NCBI RefSeq assembly: GCF_023278565.1
Contig: NC_064680.1
Span: forward strand, 3,348,001 to 3,412,000
DNA: 64,000 bases
Source of the DNA: Colletotrichum lupini
Lineage: Eukaryota > Ascomycota > Sordariomycetes > Glomerellales > Glomerellaceae
Direction of reading: 5' to 3'
The notes under the pieces were generated by a model. It was given only the letters and a program-made list of their open reading frames with translations. It had not been told where the DNA came from and searched no databases. Positions 9,541 through 20,780 of this stretch are shown here, piece by piece (positions within the stretch are counted from its first letter, which is position 1; the number at the start of each line of letters is the position of its first letter). The position numbers and the translations under genes were made by a program.

Positions 9541-10326
9541 CTAGCTAATCTTGGCATTGCTGAAGTCCATCTCCGGGTGCTCGGCCTGGAACTTCTTGAG
9601 AATGTCAAACTTCTTCTGCTCGTCCGAGGTGGGCAGCCCTTGCTCCTTTTGGCGCTGGTCAAACATCATCTTCTCCACCATGCCGCGGGTCTCGCCATCG
9701 AGGTCGGACAGCTTGCTCGTGTCGGGGGTGATCTTGGAGACGTCGATCTTGGGCGCCGTGGTGACGACGTGCGCCCACCACTCCATCTTGTTGACCTTGT
9801 CGAGGTGGATCTCGACCGTCTTTGTGCCGTCGGGCGCCGAGGATAAGGTCCAGGTTGAGTCGTCGACGAGGATGGGGTGGGAGAGGTCGCCCTGTGGTTT
9901 TATCGTTGTGTAAGCGAACTTATCTTTCATGCGTCGTACTTGCTGTAGCTACGTAGGCACATGGGAAGATGGAGAGAAGAAAGGACGAAGGAACTGTGGC
10001 GTACGCTGACGATGGGCTCTTGGCCCTTCACACCGGCAGAGAGCTTGGTCTTCTTGATGTCGATGACGAGGTCTCTGCTCTTGTAGTTACCGGGGACGCT
10101 GAAGGTGATGTCGACGTCGGCAATGGTCTGCTGCCACTTGTACGGCAGCGCATTCTGCTCCTCCGTCTCCTTGGCGCGGGCAGCGGCCTCCTCGGCGGGT
10201 GTGGGCTCTGTTTGAACAGCATTTGTCAGCACGGAATTCGCAACGATGATTTGTTTTCGAGTTTGAATATCTGATAAAATATGTTCTAGTAAGCAGAAAC
10301 GTACCTGGCTTGTCGTTGTCAGCCAT
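9541..10326 (-). CDS. nudC: NudC-type nuclear movement protein (CS domain)
   Basis: Three exons on the minus strand: 10326-10305, 10207-10005 and 9891-9541, giving 191 residues. After a short acidic/Ala-rich lead ([18 protein letters not shown]) comes the CS/p23-like beta-sandwich: [18 protein letters not shown], then [20 protein letters not shown], then [12 protein letters not shown] and [12 protein letters not shown], which is diagnostic of the NudC family. The C-terminal helix ([20 protein letters not shown] ... [11 protein letters not shown]) is also typical. NudC proteins act as Hsp90 co-chaperones that stabilise the dynein/Lis1 machinery needed for nuclear migration along hyphae. The first exon encodes only seven codons (MADNDKP) plus one base, an arrangement easy to miss. 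The gene is divergent from Tfb3, with about 460 bp between the start codons. Confidence 0.92.
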
Positions 10327-10790
10327 CTTGTTGCAATTCTTTGAAGTGGTGTTGACAGTCGAAGGCAGTGGAACGCAAGCGCAAGAAAGGCTGATGGAAT
10401 ATTTGGAGGGGTAGCTGCTAGCTGTGAGACCCCTGCCCCTCCCACCCCTGCTGTGGTCTACCTAGAAGCTCCAACCAATCACCTCGGCTTAATATATCCT
10501 TCCCCGTCAGCCTTGCACGTCAACTTGCCGTTCAGGTTTATCGCGGTTGCAGACAAAGCATCATCGTCTTTGCCCGAGCAAGAGGCTCCATCTCTCGACA
10601 CCTGCCACATCTTCCTTCCTGCCGTTGAAAAGATCGGATTAATCGAACTTGATGTCCGATGCCACCTTGAGATAGGCCTCAATTGCCCGGACTCTCTTCC
10701 TCCATCTCCTCCCCAGGAGACCACATCTCCCCGGCCACCGTTCACGAAGAACCCTCCTCCCAGACGACACATCACCACCGCCCTCCAAAA

Positions 10791-11888
10791 ATGGCCACCC
10801 GCCGCGCCTCAACCTCCGCAACAGCGGCCCCGGCCCCCTCCTCGACAAACGACATCTGCCCCGTCTGCAAAACAATGCGCTACCTCAACAAAGACCTCGA
10901 GTTCCTCATCAACCCAGAATGCTACCACCCAATGTGCGCAAACTGCGTCGCCCGCATCTTCTCCGACGGCCCCAACCAGTGCCCCTACGCCGGCTGCCAC
11001 AAGACCCTCCGCAAAAAGGGCTTCAAGTCGGCCTACTTCGGCGACCTCACCGTCGAGCGCGAGGTGGACATCCGCCGCCGCGTCGCCGCCGTCCTCAACA
11101 AGGTCGAAGACGATTTCGAGACGCTGGCCGACTACAACGAGTACCTAGAATGGGTCGAGACGCTCACGTTCGACCTCATCTCGGGAACCGACGCGGAGAA
11201 GAAGGCGGCCGAGGCGAGGTTGATGGAGTGGGAGCAGGCCCACCGCGCCGAGATCGAGCGGAACCGCAGACTCGCAAAAGAATCCGAAGCAGACCGCGTC
11301 GCGCGCTTCGAAGCCGAAAAGGAAGAGGCGCGTCTCCGCCGCGCCGAGGCGATGCAGGAAGACGCGGCCGAGAAGCGCAACGAGCAGCGGATGCGCGAGG
11401 ACATGCTCAACGGCCTGGCGAGCAGCGACGCCGGCGAGGCCAAGCAGACGCTCAATCGCGTCCTCCTGAAAAAACGCGGCCAGAACCGCCTCCAGTCCGC
11501 CGTGGGATCCCTCTCCGACGCCACCTCCACCGGCGCAGGCGGCCTGTCGATCCGCGGCCTCAAGCAGCAAAAGAAACGCGTGGTCGAGGACAACAAGCCC
11601 TACGACCCCTTTGGCGGGCTCAGGCTCGACATGGCGAGGTACAAGATGGGGCCGTCGGAGGAGTACCGCAACCAGTGGGTCGACGAGGCGAGGAAAAAGG
11701 ACGATATCGTGGTCGGCGGGTACAGCGCCGACGAGTACCTCGGTCGGGCCATGTTCGAAGCCTTTTCCGGGTTGGCTGTGTTTATTGAGGATGAAAAGGG
11801 GCCTGAAAAGGTGGCTACTGCCGAGGCGGCTCTGGTCGCGAATACGGGCCAGACGACACAGAAGATGGATGTGGACGACGTCTTTTGA
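10791..11888 (+). CDS. tfb3: TFIIH/CAK subunit Tfb3 (MAT1), RING finger
   Basis: Single exon of 365 codons; the start ATG at 10791 follows an A-rich leader (CCAAAAATGG) and directly precedes the conserved RING. Residues about 24-69 hold a C3HC4 RING: CPVC, CYHPMC, CANC-type spacing and CPYAGC. A MAT1-type helical central region follows (FKSAYFGDLTVEREVDIRRR, then LADYNEYLEWVETLTFDL), then a long charged coiled coil (about 150-240) and the C-terminal hydrophobic CAK-binding part (YSADEYLGRAMFEAFSGLAV). The family protein anchors the Cdk7/cyclin H kinase to core TFIIH for RNA polymerase II CTD phosphorylation and repair. Length agrees with fungal orthologues. It shares an intergenic region with the divergent NudC gene and converges on the AP180 gene. 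Confidence 0.92.
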   Translation: MATRRASTSATAAPAPSSTNDICPVCKTMRYLNKDLEFLINPECYHPMCANCVARIFSDGPNQCPYAGCHKTLRKKGFKSAYFGDLTVEREVDIRRRVAAVLNKVEDDFETLADYNEYLEWVETLTFDLISGTDAEKKAAEARLMEWEQAHRAEIERNRRLAKESEADRVARFEAEKEEARLRRAEAMQEDAAEKRNEQRMREDMLNGLASSDAGEAKQTLNRVLLKKRGQNRLQSAVGSLSDATSTGAGGLSIRGLKQQKKRVVEDNKPYDPFGGLRLDMARYKMGPSEEYRNQWVDEARKKDDIVVGGYSADEYLGRAMFEAFSGLAVFIEDEKGPEKVATAEAALVANTGQTTQKMDVDDVF

Positions 11889-12405
11889 AGAATACGAAGA
11901 CAGCTTCTGCACTTTTCTTCCGTCATTTGACCTCTTATTCTACTGGCTTTGGAACGGATTGGGATGCATAGCGATGGCGTTTGGGGTTCATTGGGGCACT
12001 ACATGCCAAAACAGGATAAACATCTTAAGAACAGACGGGTGAAAGGGGCAATAAATACCCAAAACCGGTAGCAAAGCAAGTTGTGTGGCCACGGGAAAGT
12101 GTGTACCTGTATGCAAGAATTACATCTAAGTTATGGCTCACTAAATAATACATCTTTTCAGACTCGTACTGCGACGGTCGCCGGCCTCCGCCGGTCCCAC
12201 CATCCCAACTTTGGAGCTTTTAGTTTTCGTGTGATAACCCTGTTGCCCGTCTACCTTAAGCATCGTTCGATTGTACAAAGCAGAAAAAAAGACCCTTGTG
12301 AACGCCACGCTTTGATTCGAGATTTGAAGAAATAGTGACCTCGGGGTTGGACTGGGCTGGTGTATTTGGGAACAGCTGATCAGAGCTTTTGGGAGAGCAC
12401 TGCTA
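11889..12405. other. Convergent 3' region
   Basis: About 520 bp between the ends of the convergent Tfb3 and AP180-type genes. It should hold both 3' UTRs. No gene or repeat seen. Confidence 0.5.
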
Positions 12406-14595
12406 TTATGTCTGCCAGGGGCTTTGCTGGATGGGTCGGGGGAAGACGGGCGTCGTCTCGAGATTATCCAGTCCGCCACCCATTGGCTGTTGATTATGTT
12501 GCCAGCCCATGCCGGTCTGATGGTTGACAAAGGAGCCCTGGCGGAAGGGGTTTGTGGTGCCTGTTGGTTGGGGCACGATGGCTCCAGAGCTGGTTGCAGG
12601 CCGCTGCTGCTGGAGTTGAGAGCCGGTGAAGTTCTTAGCGAATGGGTTGGTACCAGTCATCATTGGCTGCAACGGAGCAATCGTGGGAAGTTGCTGTGTT
12701 TGTTGCTGAGGTTGAGGCTGAGTCTGGAATGGTGAATTACTAGGAGCCGGTGAGAATGGCTGCTGGGCTTGAGGCGAGGATCTGGCAAAGGGGTTTGTAG
12801 ACTGCCTCTGCATGTTGGGGCTCGCCGGGGTCGAAAATGCCGTGTTCGTAGACATGCCCGTTTGCTGGGCCATTAACATGGATGCCCGGAAAGGATTGGT
12901 GATTTGCTGGCCGGCCTGAGGGCTTAACATGCCTGTGTTGCCTGTCGGGAAGCTTGCCACAGAGTCTTGCGGTATTGAACCAAGTGTGCCTGGCTGATAC
13001 GGCTGAGGCGAGAAGCCCCCGAACCCAGCTCCGGTGAAGCTGGGCTGCAATAGCTGAGCCGCTGGCTGCTGCTGTGGTTGCTGGGGCGGCTGCTGTTGCT
13101 GCTGAGGCTGGCCGAACGGATTTGTGCTCTGCGGCTGGTACGGGTTAGAAGCGAAGCCTGTCTGTTGCGGCACAAATCCTGTCGGCTGAGGCGCAAAGCC
13201 ATTCTGCTGGAATCCAGTTGGTTGCGGTTGGAAGGGACTGTTGTTGGCGAAACCGGTCTGCATCGGCATTTGCTGCTGTTGCTGGTGCTGTTGTGCGTTC
13301 GGCGCCATCGTCGTCTGGTTCTGTTCGATAGACTCGAAGAAGTCGATAAGATCGGGGGCAGGACCCTTGGCGGTCTCGGTCTTCGGCTGCGACAGGCCAT
13401 TCGTGCTCGGGAACGTGCTGCTCGGGAAAGGATTGTTTGCCGCAGGCTTTGAGTCGAATGCGCTAGTCGGCTTCGAGGCTCCTCCCACCTTGTTCTTCTT
13501 GCCCTGCTGCTCAGCAATGTATTGTCTCCGGTTGACTTCGAAATCCGGGTCGCTCAAGTACTCCTCCAGCTGGCGGCCCAAGTTAACCGGCGCATGCTTC
13601 AACTTGGGAACCTCGACCCTTGTTTGGTGCTCGTATTGGCGTGCGACGCTGAGGTATTGCACTACGAAATCGGTCTGCTTGGTGAAGGTGCGGTAGATTG
13701 CCATGGCTCTTTCGGCATCGACCTTGGACATTTCAAAGAAGGTGCCTTTTCATGTTAGTTACAAGGACATGCTACGGCGTATGGGTCGCCTTACCGAGAA
13801 TGTTAATCATTCCCTGGTTTAATGCCTGGAAGAGAGCCAGCACATCGAGCACCAGCAGTCTGAAGACGGTGACTGTAATTTCGTTTTCGATTTCGCCCTC
13901 GAGAACCTGTGTGACGTCAGCAACTGTCGCGCTTGGAGACGCTTCGCAAAACCGAGTCGGGGACTAACATCGCATTTCAAAAGGGCCGAAATCTGACTCT
14001 GAAGAATCTCCGTCTCTCGCAGGAGGCCCTTGTCGACCGAGAGCTTCTCCAGTCTAGATTCCTTCGTCCGCACCCAATCGCACTTGGTTTCTCGGTAGGC
14101 TTTGGATCTCGCGGCGAGGTAGCCGGCGTAATGCCGAATGTTCCGTCCTTGTGTCTGGGCTGTAGGGTAGTTTAGAAAACAAGTCCAACAAACCTTGGCC
14201 AGTACTTGATTTTTGCAGGAATGACTAACCGTCGGTGAAGCTGCTGATAGCAAGCGTGTTCGGATGCCTCGACAGATAGGCAAGTGTGACATCGGGCGAG
14301 CCTTCACGGATCATCAGGTGGACGGTGATCAAGCTCTTGAAGACGACGGTCCATGTTGAGTCTCGTAGACGGAACTGCAGGGCGCGGAAGACCTCCCCCA
14401 CGCCCGCTTCGCCGGCATGTGTCGCAACGAGAATGTGTTCGATATATTTCGTCTTGGGCGGTGCGGCCTAGGAGATGGGATTAGCACTATGACTGGGAGA
14501 GACGCGCTGAGCTGCCCGACGTGGGCTCCAGCATCCCTTTGACCTACCTTTATCTTGGTGGCCCCTTTGACGGATTTTTCGAATGAGCTCGACAT
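12406..14595 (-). CDS. yap180: AP180/CALM-type clathrin adaptor (ANTH domain)
   Basis: Five exons on the minus strand: 14595-14548, 14467-14230, 14159-13969, 13906-13795 and 13745-12406, giving 642 residues. The N-terminal ANTH domain is clear: SSFEKSVKGATKIK, PPKTKYIEHILVATH, then FRLRDSTWTVVFKSLITVHL, HPNTLAISSFTD and IRHYAGYLAARSKAYRETK. The basic KSVKGATKIKA...KTKYIEH patch is the PI(4,5)P2 site of the family. From about residue 300 on the protein is a disordered Gln/Pro/Asn-rich tail with six NPF motifs, which bind EH-domain proteins, and many PTGF/QQTGF repeats. It should act in clathrin-coat assembly at the plasma membrane during endocytosis. Introns fall only in the ANTH part; the whole tail is in one exon. 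Confidence 0.92.
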
Positions 14596-17500
14596 TTTGT
14601 CGCTCGGTTAAACAGTTCAATCAAGTCGAAATTCTGTGATAATCAGGGTCGACAAGGTTGGCGACAGAGAGGAGGGTAGTCGTGGTTGGCGGATCGGATG
14701 AAAGTCGCACGAAAGTGGAAAGCGGCGATGGAAGAGTCCGGCCGTCACGGGCCTCGATCAAATGTCCTTGATAGAGCTGACCCCTTCAATGGGTAATCCA
14801 ACAAGCAGAAACCACGAGCTCGACAAAGGGTGATATTGGGTCGCTGGCGACAGCGAGGAGGATTGTGTGGGTGCGTCGGTGGTGACGGGGGCGCGACGAC
14901 GTTTGGTTGCAGCCCAGGGAAACCCTCAACTGGGCGAAATTGGGTCCCAGCAAGCTTCAATGCGAGAGGGATAGTTCGGATCCGGAGTATGGACCTATGG
15001 CCATGACAAGGTGTTGGAGGGCCTGCGGATGGGGAAGCGGATTAAGGATACAGGATTGGATATCGTTTATCGTAATGTAGGCCTGATTTGGCTTCGTTGG
15101 GTAGGCCGGGAAATGAAGGACGGACAGCGTCAGTATTGACGATGGCCACGTTGGTCGGGAAGTGGTGGGATAGATGGATGGGGTGGACCGCGAAGGAGGA
15201 CGGGCCACGGTCTTGATTTGGAGAGGTCGGCTGGTCGGGCTTGGGCTGGGCTGAGCCTACGTAAGGTTGCTGGACAGTGGTCACTGGTGTCGTGGTAGTG
15301 GAGGTGGACGGGAGGATGGAGAGACGGGGGAAGAGAGAGAGAGGAGGTGCCGCCGCTGGCTGTGCTGGCCGTGCTGCTGGCTCAACGTGCGCTTGTTCGG
15401 GTGTGAGTGGCCGGCGTTGTCTCTAGCGAGTTCCGTTTGACAGCCCGCGATGCTGGTGAAGTTGTGCTGGGACACCTTCAGTTCTTGGGTACCTTAGTTC
15501 TGCTGGTCCAACAGGAAGCCACCTCAAGTGCAGGTGAAGGGTACGTACCTTCGGTTAGGCCGGTGATACCTCTTGGGTAATACCTTTGGGAATCCTGGAA
15601 CCTTGCGTTCGTACTGAAGCACGGATTGAAGTACGATGCTGCTGGCAACTCGGCAAACGTCCCCGTGGCAGCTTCTAGGTAGTTCCAACTCGCAACAATG
15701 AAATGTATAACTTGTACGTATCAAAGTGAGGTGGCCTTGGCGTTGATGGGTGCGATTGGGACTGCGACATGACCGCTAAAGAGATTCTCCAAGGGCAGAT
15801 TCCATTCTCCCTAGGCAGTCTCCTGCATATCACTCAATCGATTCCATCACTCTTGCAGACGCCAGACAGCAGAAAGCGAGTTGATTCAGTTTAGCGCCTC
15901 TTTTGGCGTGTGTGAGGTGGATCGCAGAACGGGATCCCGAACACCATCTGCCTTGGCCCTTACCTAGGGGCCAAGCCATCTCACCCTTAAACCCTCCACC
16001 GGCGTCGAGGCTATGCAGCTGTAAGCCTGTGACTTGTGGAAATGTGTGACCTGTGAGATGCATGCTGCCATTGTCCCGTCTTTCCCCCTCGATGCTCCAT
16101 GCTCCGTGACACGGACGAACACTGGCAGTCCCAATAAGCCGGGATCTTCCAACGACCTGTAGGCTGTGGGTGTGTGTGGGGAACAGAGACCGAGCCTGGA
16201 GAAGCAAACATGGTTGTATTCCGCCATTGCTGATGAAGGATCTGGTCTGATGAGGGCTTCACTGATCCGATCTTCTTGATAGCTTCATCAGTAAGCCTAC
16301 CTTCAGCTGTGTACCTCAGTGCGTTCCTGTCCAACGATTTATACTGAACGCTCTTGATTCAATCTTCACCCCTCGTGCTCGGCGTAACTTCAAAACTTTG
16401 AACGGCACCATGAGTTATTGAAACACTTTGGGGAAACATGGGGTTCGCTGAATCATCAAACGGAGGCATCCGTCTCCTTCACATGTACGGAGTAGAGCGT
16501 AGCGGCACGATGGTCAGTTCTCGGACCCCTTATTTTCTTCTTTCGCCCGTCATCGGGGTCTTGATTTATTCGTTCCAGTCTGGGAATGGCTGGCGAGCCG
16601 CTCAGGGCGCCATCCCCGTCAATGTGTATGCACTGACGAGGTCAAAAAAAGTCTACCATACAAAAAGATGTCCAAGATTTGGTGTATCCCATCCGCCACC
16701 GACGGCGGCCAGTCGCGTATCAACTTCGTCCATTCTCATACCGCGCCTGCAAAGCCCCGAAAGCTTCACCGACGCGGGAGACCCATCCGATGTTTCTCGC
16801 TCCCAACCGACCGCAAAATCTCTGGCTGTAGCCGTGTCAGGAAGAACGTATCGACGTATCCGACCACGAGCTGCGCCATCACAAGGGGAGAATATTGTTC
16901 GCGTCCAGCCAGAGAAACCCCCTAGGCCTCACTCGAAGCCTCGAGGCTCCCGGTTGTCGTCGAACGAACAAAAAGGCGCCAAGCCCACAAAATTCTTCCA
17001 TTTCGTGAAAAATCAGATTTGCCTTTCATCGCGTCCGATACTAGTAACAAGGTCGTGTCAAACGCCTATGTCATGGCCCCCTCCGCCCTCGACACCTTTG
17101 CCCTGAAGCCACCAGAAGGGGAGAGCTTGGATGCTTCAGACGGAGGCAGCAGCATCATGTTATCCACGTGGCTATCATCACCTGCAAAATATCCAATTAG
17201 CATTCTCGTCGTTTTTTTTTCGAGTATGCGCAGTTGCGCTGAGAGAGAGATTGGGGGGAGACCAAACATACACTTTTTTGAAATGGAGAAATCATAAAGA
17301 GGAAAGGAAGGAAATTTTTGGGAGCTCTCTGAAAGATTTTTATACGGACGCGAGGATCTGCCCCGCGCTAATCGCTTTTTTGGTGGGGACCTTCTGCCTG
17401 AGGTGCCAGCAAGCGCCGGCTGGGGGACCTGAGGAAGGCGCCATGCTGCAGCAGCCCACCTGTGTCGCATTGGATGGGTGGGCTCCGACATCGTTCCACC

Positions 17501-17704
17501 GTCTTGCTGCAGTGAGCTAAGGACTTTAAGCTGTGATAGCTTCAAATGTCACAAAATCATACCTGATCTCAACCCACTCATCATTCCTTCTGATCACGCC
17601 ATTGTGCCCTGCCGGAGCTCCAATTTGATCGCCACACCTTCCACATTTTACCCCAAGCTTTTGCGCGGTCGCTTGTCTTCAATTAGCCCTGCTAGACCTT
17701 CCCG
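14596..17704. other. Long intergenic region between divergent genes
   Basis: About 3.1 kb between the divergent AP180 and AspRS genes. Several open frames of 80-220 codons occur, but they overlap each other, lack known domains and have low-complexity translations. The final part before 17705 is pyrimidine-rich and probably the AspRS promoter. No RNA gene was recognised. Confidence 0.5.
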
Positions 17705-20075
17705 ATGCTTCGCCAATGCTGTCGCAGTAGAGCGTTGGCTGCGCTGCGTCCGCGCACATCACGATCGCAACCCCTTAGCCGAAGTCTCTCTCTTCTTCAA
17801 AACTCAATATGTAGTCAGACAAGTCTTCCTGGCCGTCAGGCTCGTCACCTGTCAACGGCGAAACCTCAGCAGGCGCAAGACGAGTCAAAACACACACAGC
17901 TGTCAGAGGAGTTCAAGGAGTGCTGTGAGCAAGTTCAAGAATACCAGTGTAACTCCTGAAGCTTCTGCTAACTTTCTAAAACAACAGTCGCACTCCCTCA
18001 AATGTCGTCGCCCGATACATGGAGTAAACCAGGCTCCTCGATCATCGTCAGCGGACACATCGGCCGAACGAGAAAGGTCGGCAAGAACTTGGCATTCGCC
18101 CACCTGGAGCGCAACGGAGAACGAATTGGTCAAATCTGTGCCAAGGGCGACAATGCGGCTACACTAGCAAAGATTCGCCCCTTCAGCGCCGTTTTGGCAA
18201 AGGGCGTAACGACAGACGCATCGGGCGCGACACGATTCGAGATTGACATGGATTCGATACAATACCTCAACCCATTCCCGAAGGACATCATCGTTGGTCC
18301 CGATACCGTTTTCCCGCCAGAGCAACGTCATCTCCAGCTGCGCTTCCACAAGGAGCTGAAGGAGAGGCTGCGGTTCCGTGCGCAGCTCAAGTCGTCCATG
18401 GGGCAGGCGATGGTGGACAGGGAGTTCATGGACGTCGAGACGCCCATCCTCTTCAAGTCGACTTCAGAAGGCGCAAGAGAGTTCATTGTGCCGACGCGGC
18501 GACCCAGATACGCCTATGCGCTACCCCAGAGCCCCCAGCAGTATAAGCAGGTCCTTATGGCTTCTGGAATGGGGGGTTACTACCAATTTGCGCGGTGCTT
18601 CCGTGATGAAGATCATCGTGCAGACCGTCAACCCGAATTCACACAGGTGCGTGGCTCGTGCTGCTAATGAGTACAGGTAGCTAACATGATGATAGCTGGA
18701 TATGGAAAAGTCCTTTGCTACGGGCAAGACCATCATGGAGGACGTAGAATATGTCGTCGGCCGTGCGTGGGATGCTGTGAGAGAGCAGTACGTCATGGAA
18801 GTGGGAGAAGACTCATTCGCGCCGGTCAGGAAGGCATCACTCGAGGTATGCGATCGCTCTCCATTCCTAATGCAGCAAAGTAGAGTTAAGAGCTGACAGA
18901 GAATAGGACTGGAAACAATGTGTTCAGGACAGTATGAAAGACGACGCCAAAGCACCTCTCTACCAAGAATACCCTGCCATTTCTGCGCCATTCCTCAGAA
19001 TGAAGTACACCGACTGCATGGACTTGTACGGATCCGACAAGCCGGATCTGCGCATTCCCAACAGGGTCAGTTGCGTCCCATAGACGCCTCTAAGCATCAC
19101 AAGACTAACAGCGTCCAGATATGTCGCGTTGACGAAAGCCTCAACAAGGACTTTGTCAGCATGATCACAGATCTCGACGCACCAATCGTCGAAGTCTGGA
19201 AGATCAGCCCACACGAAGACGCTGATAGGCGGGACGTGTGGAAGTTTGTGACGGAGTTCATGGAGAATCTGCCCAAAAGCCTATCACAAAACCCAGACGG
19301 CGCTCCCACAGCCTTGATGTTCGACAGCAGCAAACCGCTCAACGGCTTCTCCGCCCTTGGTCCCGAAGGCCTAGACAGCATCCTAGGCTCTCTCCCCGAG
19401 GAAGCCGGCTTTTCGTCGCTCGAGAACGGAGACATCGTCCTCTTCCAGGCACGCAAGAACCAGCCCCAGCAAGGAGGCTCAACCAAACTCGGCGAAGCGA
19501 GAATCGCCCTATACCACGCTGCCGTGGAGGCCGGCCTCCTAGACAGGGACGACACCTTCAAGTTCCTCTGGGTGACCGACTTCCCCATGTTCACCCCGGA
19601 AGAAGAAGGCGACGTCGGTCAGGGCGGCGCTTCGGGCTTCTCGGCCACCCACCACCCCTTCACGTCCCCGCACTCCGGAGAGGACTTTGAGCTGCTCTTC
19701 AAGGACCCGCTCCGGGCCAAGGCCGACCACTATGACCTCGTGCTCAACGGCGTGGAGCTCGGCGGCGGCAGCCGGCGTATCCACATTGCCGAGATCCAGG
19801 AGTTCATCTTCCGCGACATCCTCAAGATGAGCCAGGACAAGATTAAGGAGTTTTCGCACCTACTCAAGGCGCTAAGGGCGGGGTGTCCGCCGCACGCGGG
19901 CTTCGCCATCGGGTTCGACCGGTTCGTGGCCGTGTTGAGCGGCTCGTCTTCCGTCAGGGACGTGATTGCGTTCCCGAAGAATAATAACGGCGTGGACGAG
20001 TTTGCTGGCGGGCCGGGCAAGATGACGAAGGAGCAGTTGCTGACGTATAACCTGCAGTTCCGCAAGAAGGAATGA
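17705..20075 (+). CDS. msd1: Mitochondrial aspartyl-tRNA synthetase
   Basis: Five exons: 17705-17924, 17988-18646, 18696-18845, 18907-19065 and 19119-20075 (714 residues). The first intron could instead begin at 17949, which would be only 39 nt; both choices keep the same phase, and I prefer the 63-nt version with GTGAGC. An Arg/Ser-rich, acid-poor N-terminus ([20 protein letters not shown]) fits a mitochondrial presequence. An OB-fold anticodon-binding domain follows ([20 protein letters not shown]). The class II core has motif 1 around [20 protein letters not shown], motif 2 with FRDED, and motif 3 GFDRFVAVL near the C-terminus. A long bacterial-type insertion lies between motifs 2 and 3, marking the organellar AspRS type and not the cytosolic one. 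It charges mitochondrial tRNA-Asp. Confidence 0.92.
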
Positions 20076-20399
20076 GCAGGTTGAGGTACTCTCACTCTCC
20101 TCCATTTTGCGGCGGTATCGCGTTCACTGTCACATACTGTACTATTTTGTAAAATCATCTTACTGTAACAATATCTACGGCCGTGGGCGCCTGGTGTGGA
20201 TAGACGCGATAGAACACCACTTATAAGGATTTGGACAGTTGAATCAGGGATATTATTGTATTCCATATTCATCATGGTGACTCCATGGCGTGAACGCTCC
20301 TAATAACACAATCAAAAGAACCTCCCAAGTCATCATCATCCTATTTCAGTCTTCCTTTCCTTTCCATGATCGCATCCCATCCAGATGCTACATCGTTCT
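20076..20399. other. Convergent 3' region
   Basis: About 320 bp of convergent 3' flanks (AspRS and the small minus-strand gene), AT-rich. No further feature. Confidence 0.45.
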
Positions 20400-20780
20400 T
20401 CAGGATCTCTTCCACTGCCCAGCATCCTCAGCGCCCTTGCCGACAGAATTCAGCGCGCCCGACAATCCCTGTCCGAGGTTGGCAATCCCATCGCCTACAG
20501 GGCGGCCAGCGGACCCGGTCGCGCTGGTGATGGTGTCGCCGACGCCCTGGGTCGCGGCGCCGGTGACGTTGCCGACGGTGCGGGTCACGCCGCCGACGGT
20601 GTTGCCTAGGGCCGAGGTGACGAATTTGGCGCCGCCCGTGACGCCTGCGTTCTGGTCGCTGTTTCCGACGGGCATTTTGGGGAAGATTGGTTTGTGTTGT
20701 TGGGAGGCGGGTGCGAATTTGTTTAAGAGGGGGACGTCTTTTATTTTGGTTTGGTTATGTTGTTTGTTGAAGGTTGGCAT
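20400..20780 (-). CDS. Small Gly/Thr-rich conserved-type fungal protein
   Basis: Single exon, 126 residues. The first 40 residues are basic and Lys/Gln/Pro-rich (MPTFNKQHNQTKIKDVPLLN). The rest is built from imperfect repeats of a GNTVGGVTRTVGNVTGAA type: hydrophobic residues alternate with Gly and Thr in an amphipathic pattern. Small proteins of this build are common in filamentous ascomycetes and resemble stress-related or membrane-surface-binding (LEA-like) proteins, but I cannot name a function. The regular repeat and lack of interruption favour a real gene over a chance frame. Confidence 0.65.
   Translation of the reverse strand: MPTFNKQHNQTKIKDVPLLNKFAPASQQHKPIFPKMPVGNSDQNAGVTGGAKFVTSALGNTVGGVTRTVGNVTGAATQGVGDTITSATGSAGRPVGDGIANLGQGLSGALNSVGKGAEDAGQWKRS

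Noticed and set aside
16438..17106. 222-codon open frame on plus
   Set aside because: Overlapped by other frames of similar size, no domain, and an Arg/Pro/Ser-rich low-complexity translation, in a region with no sign of splicing.
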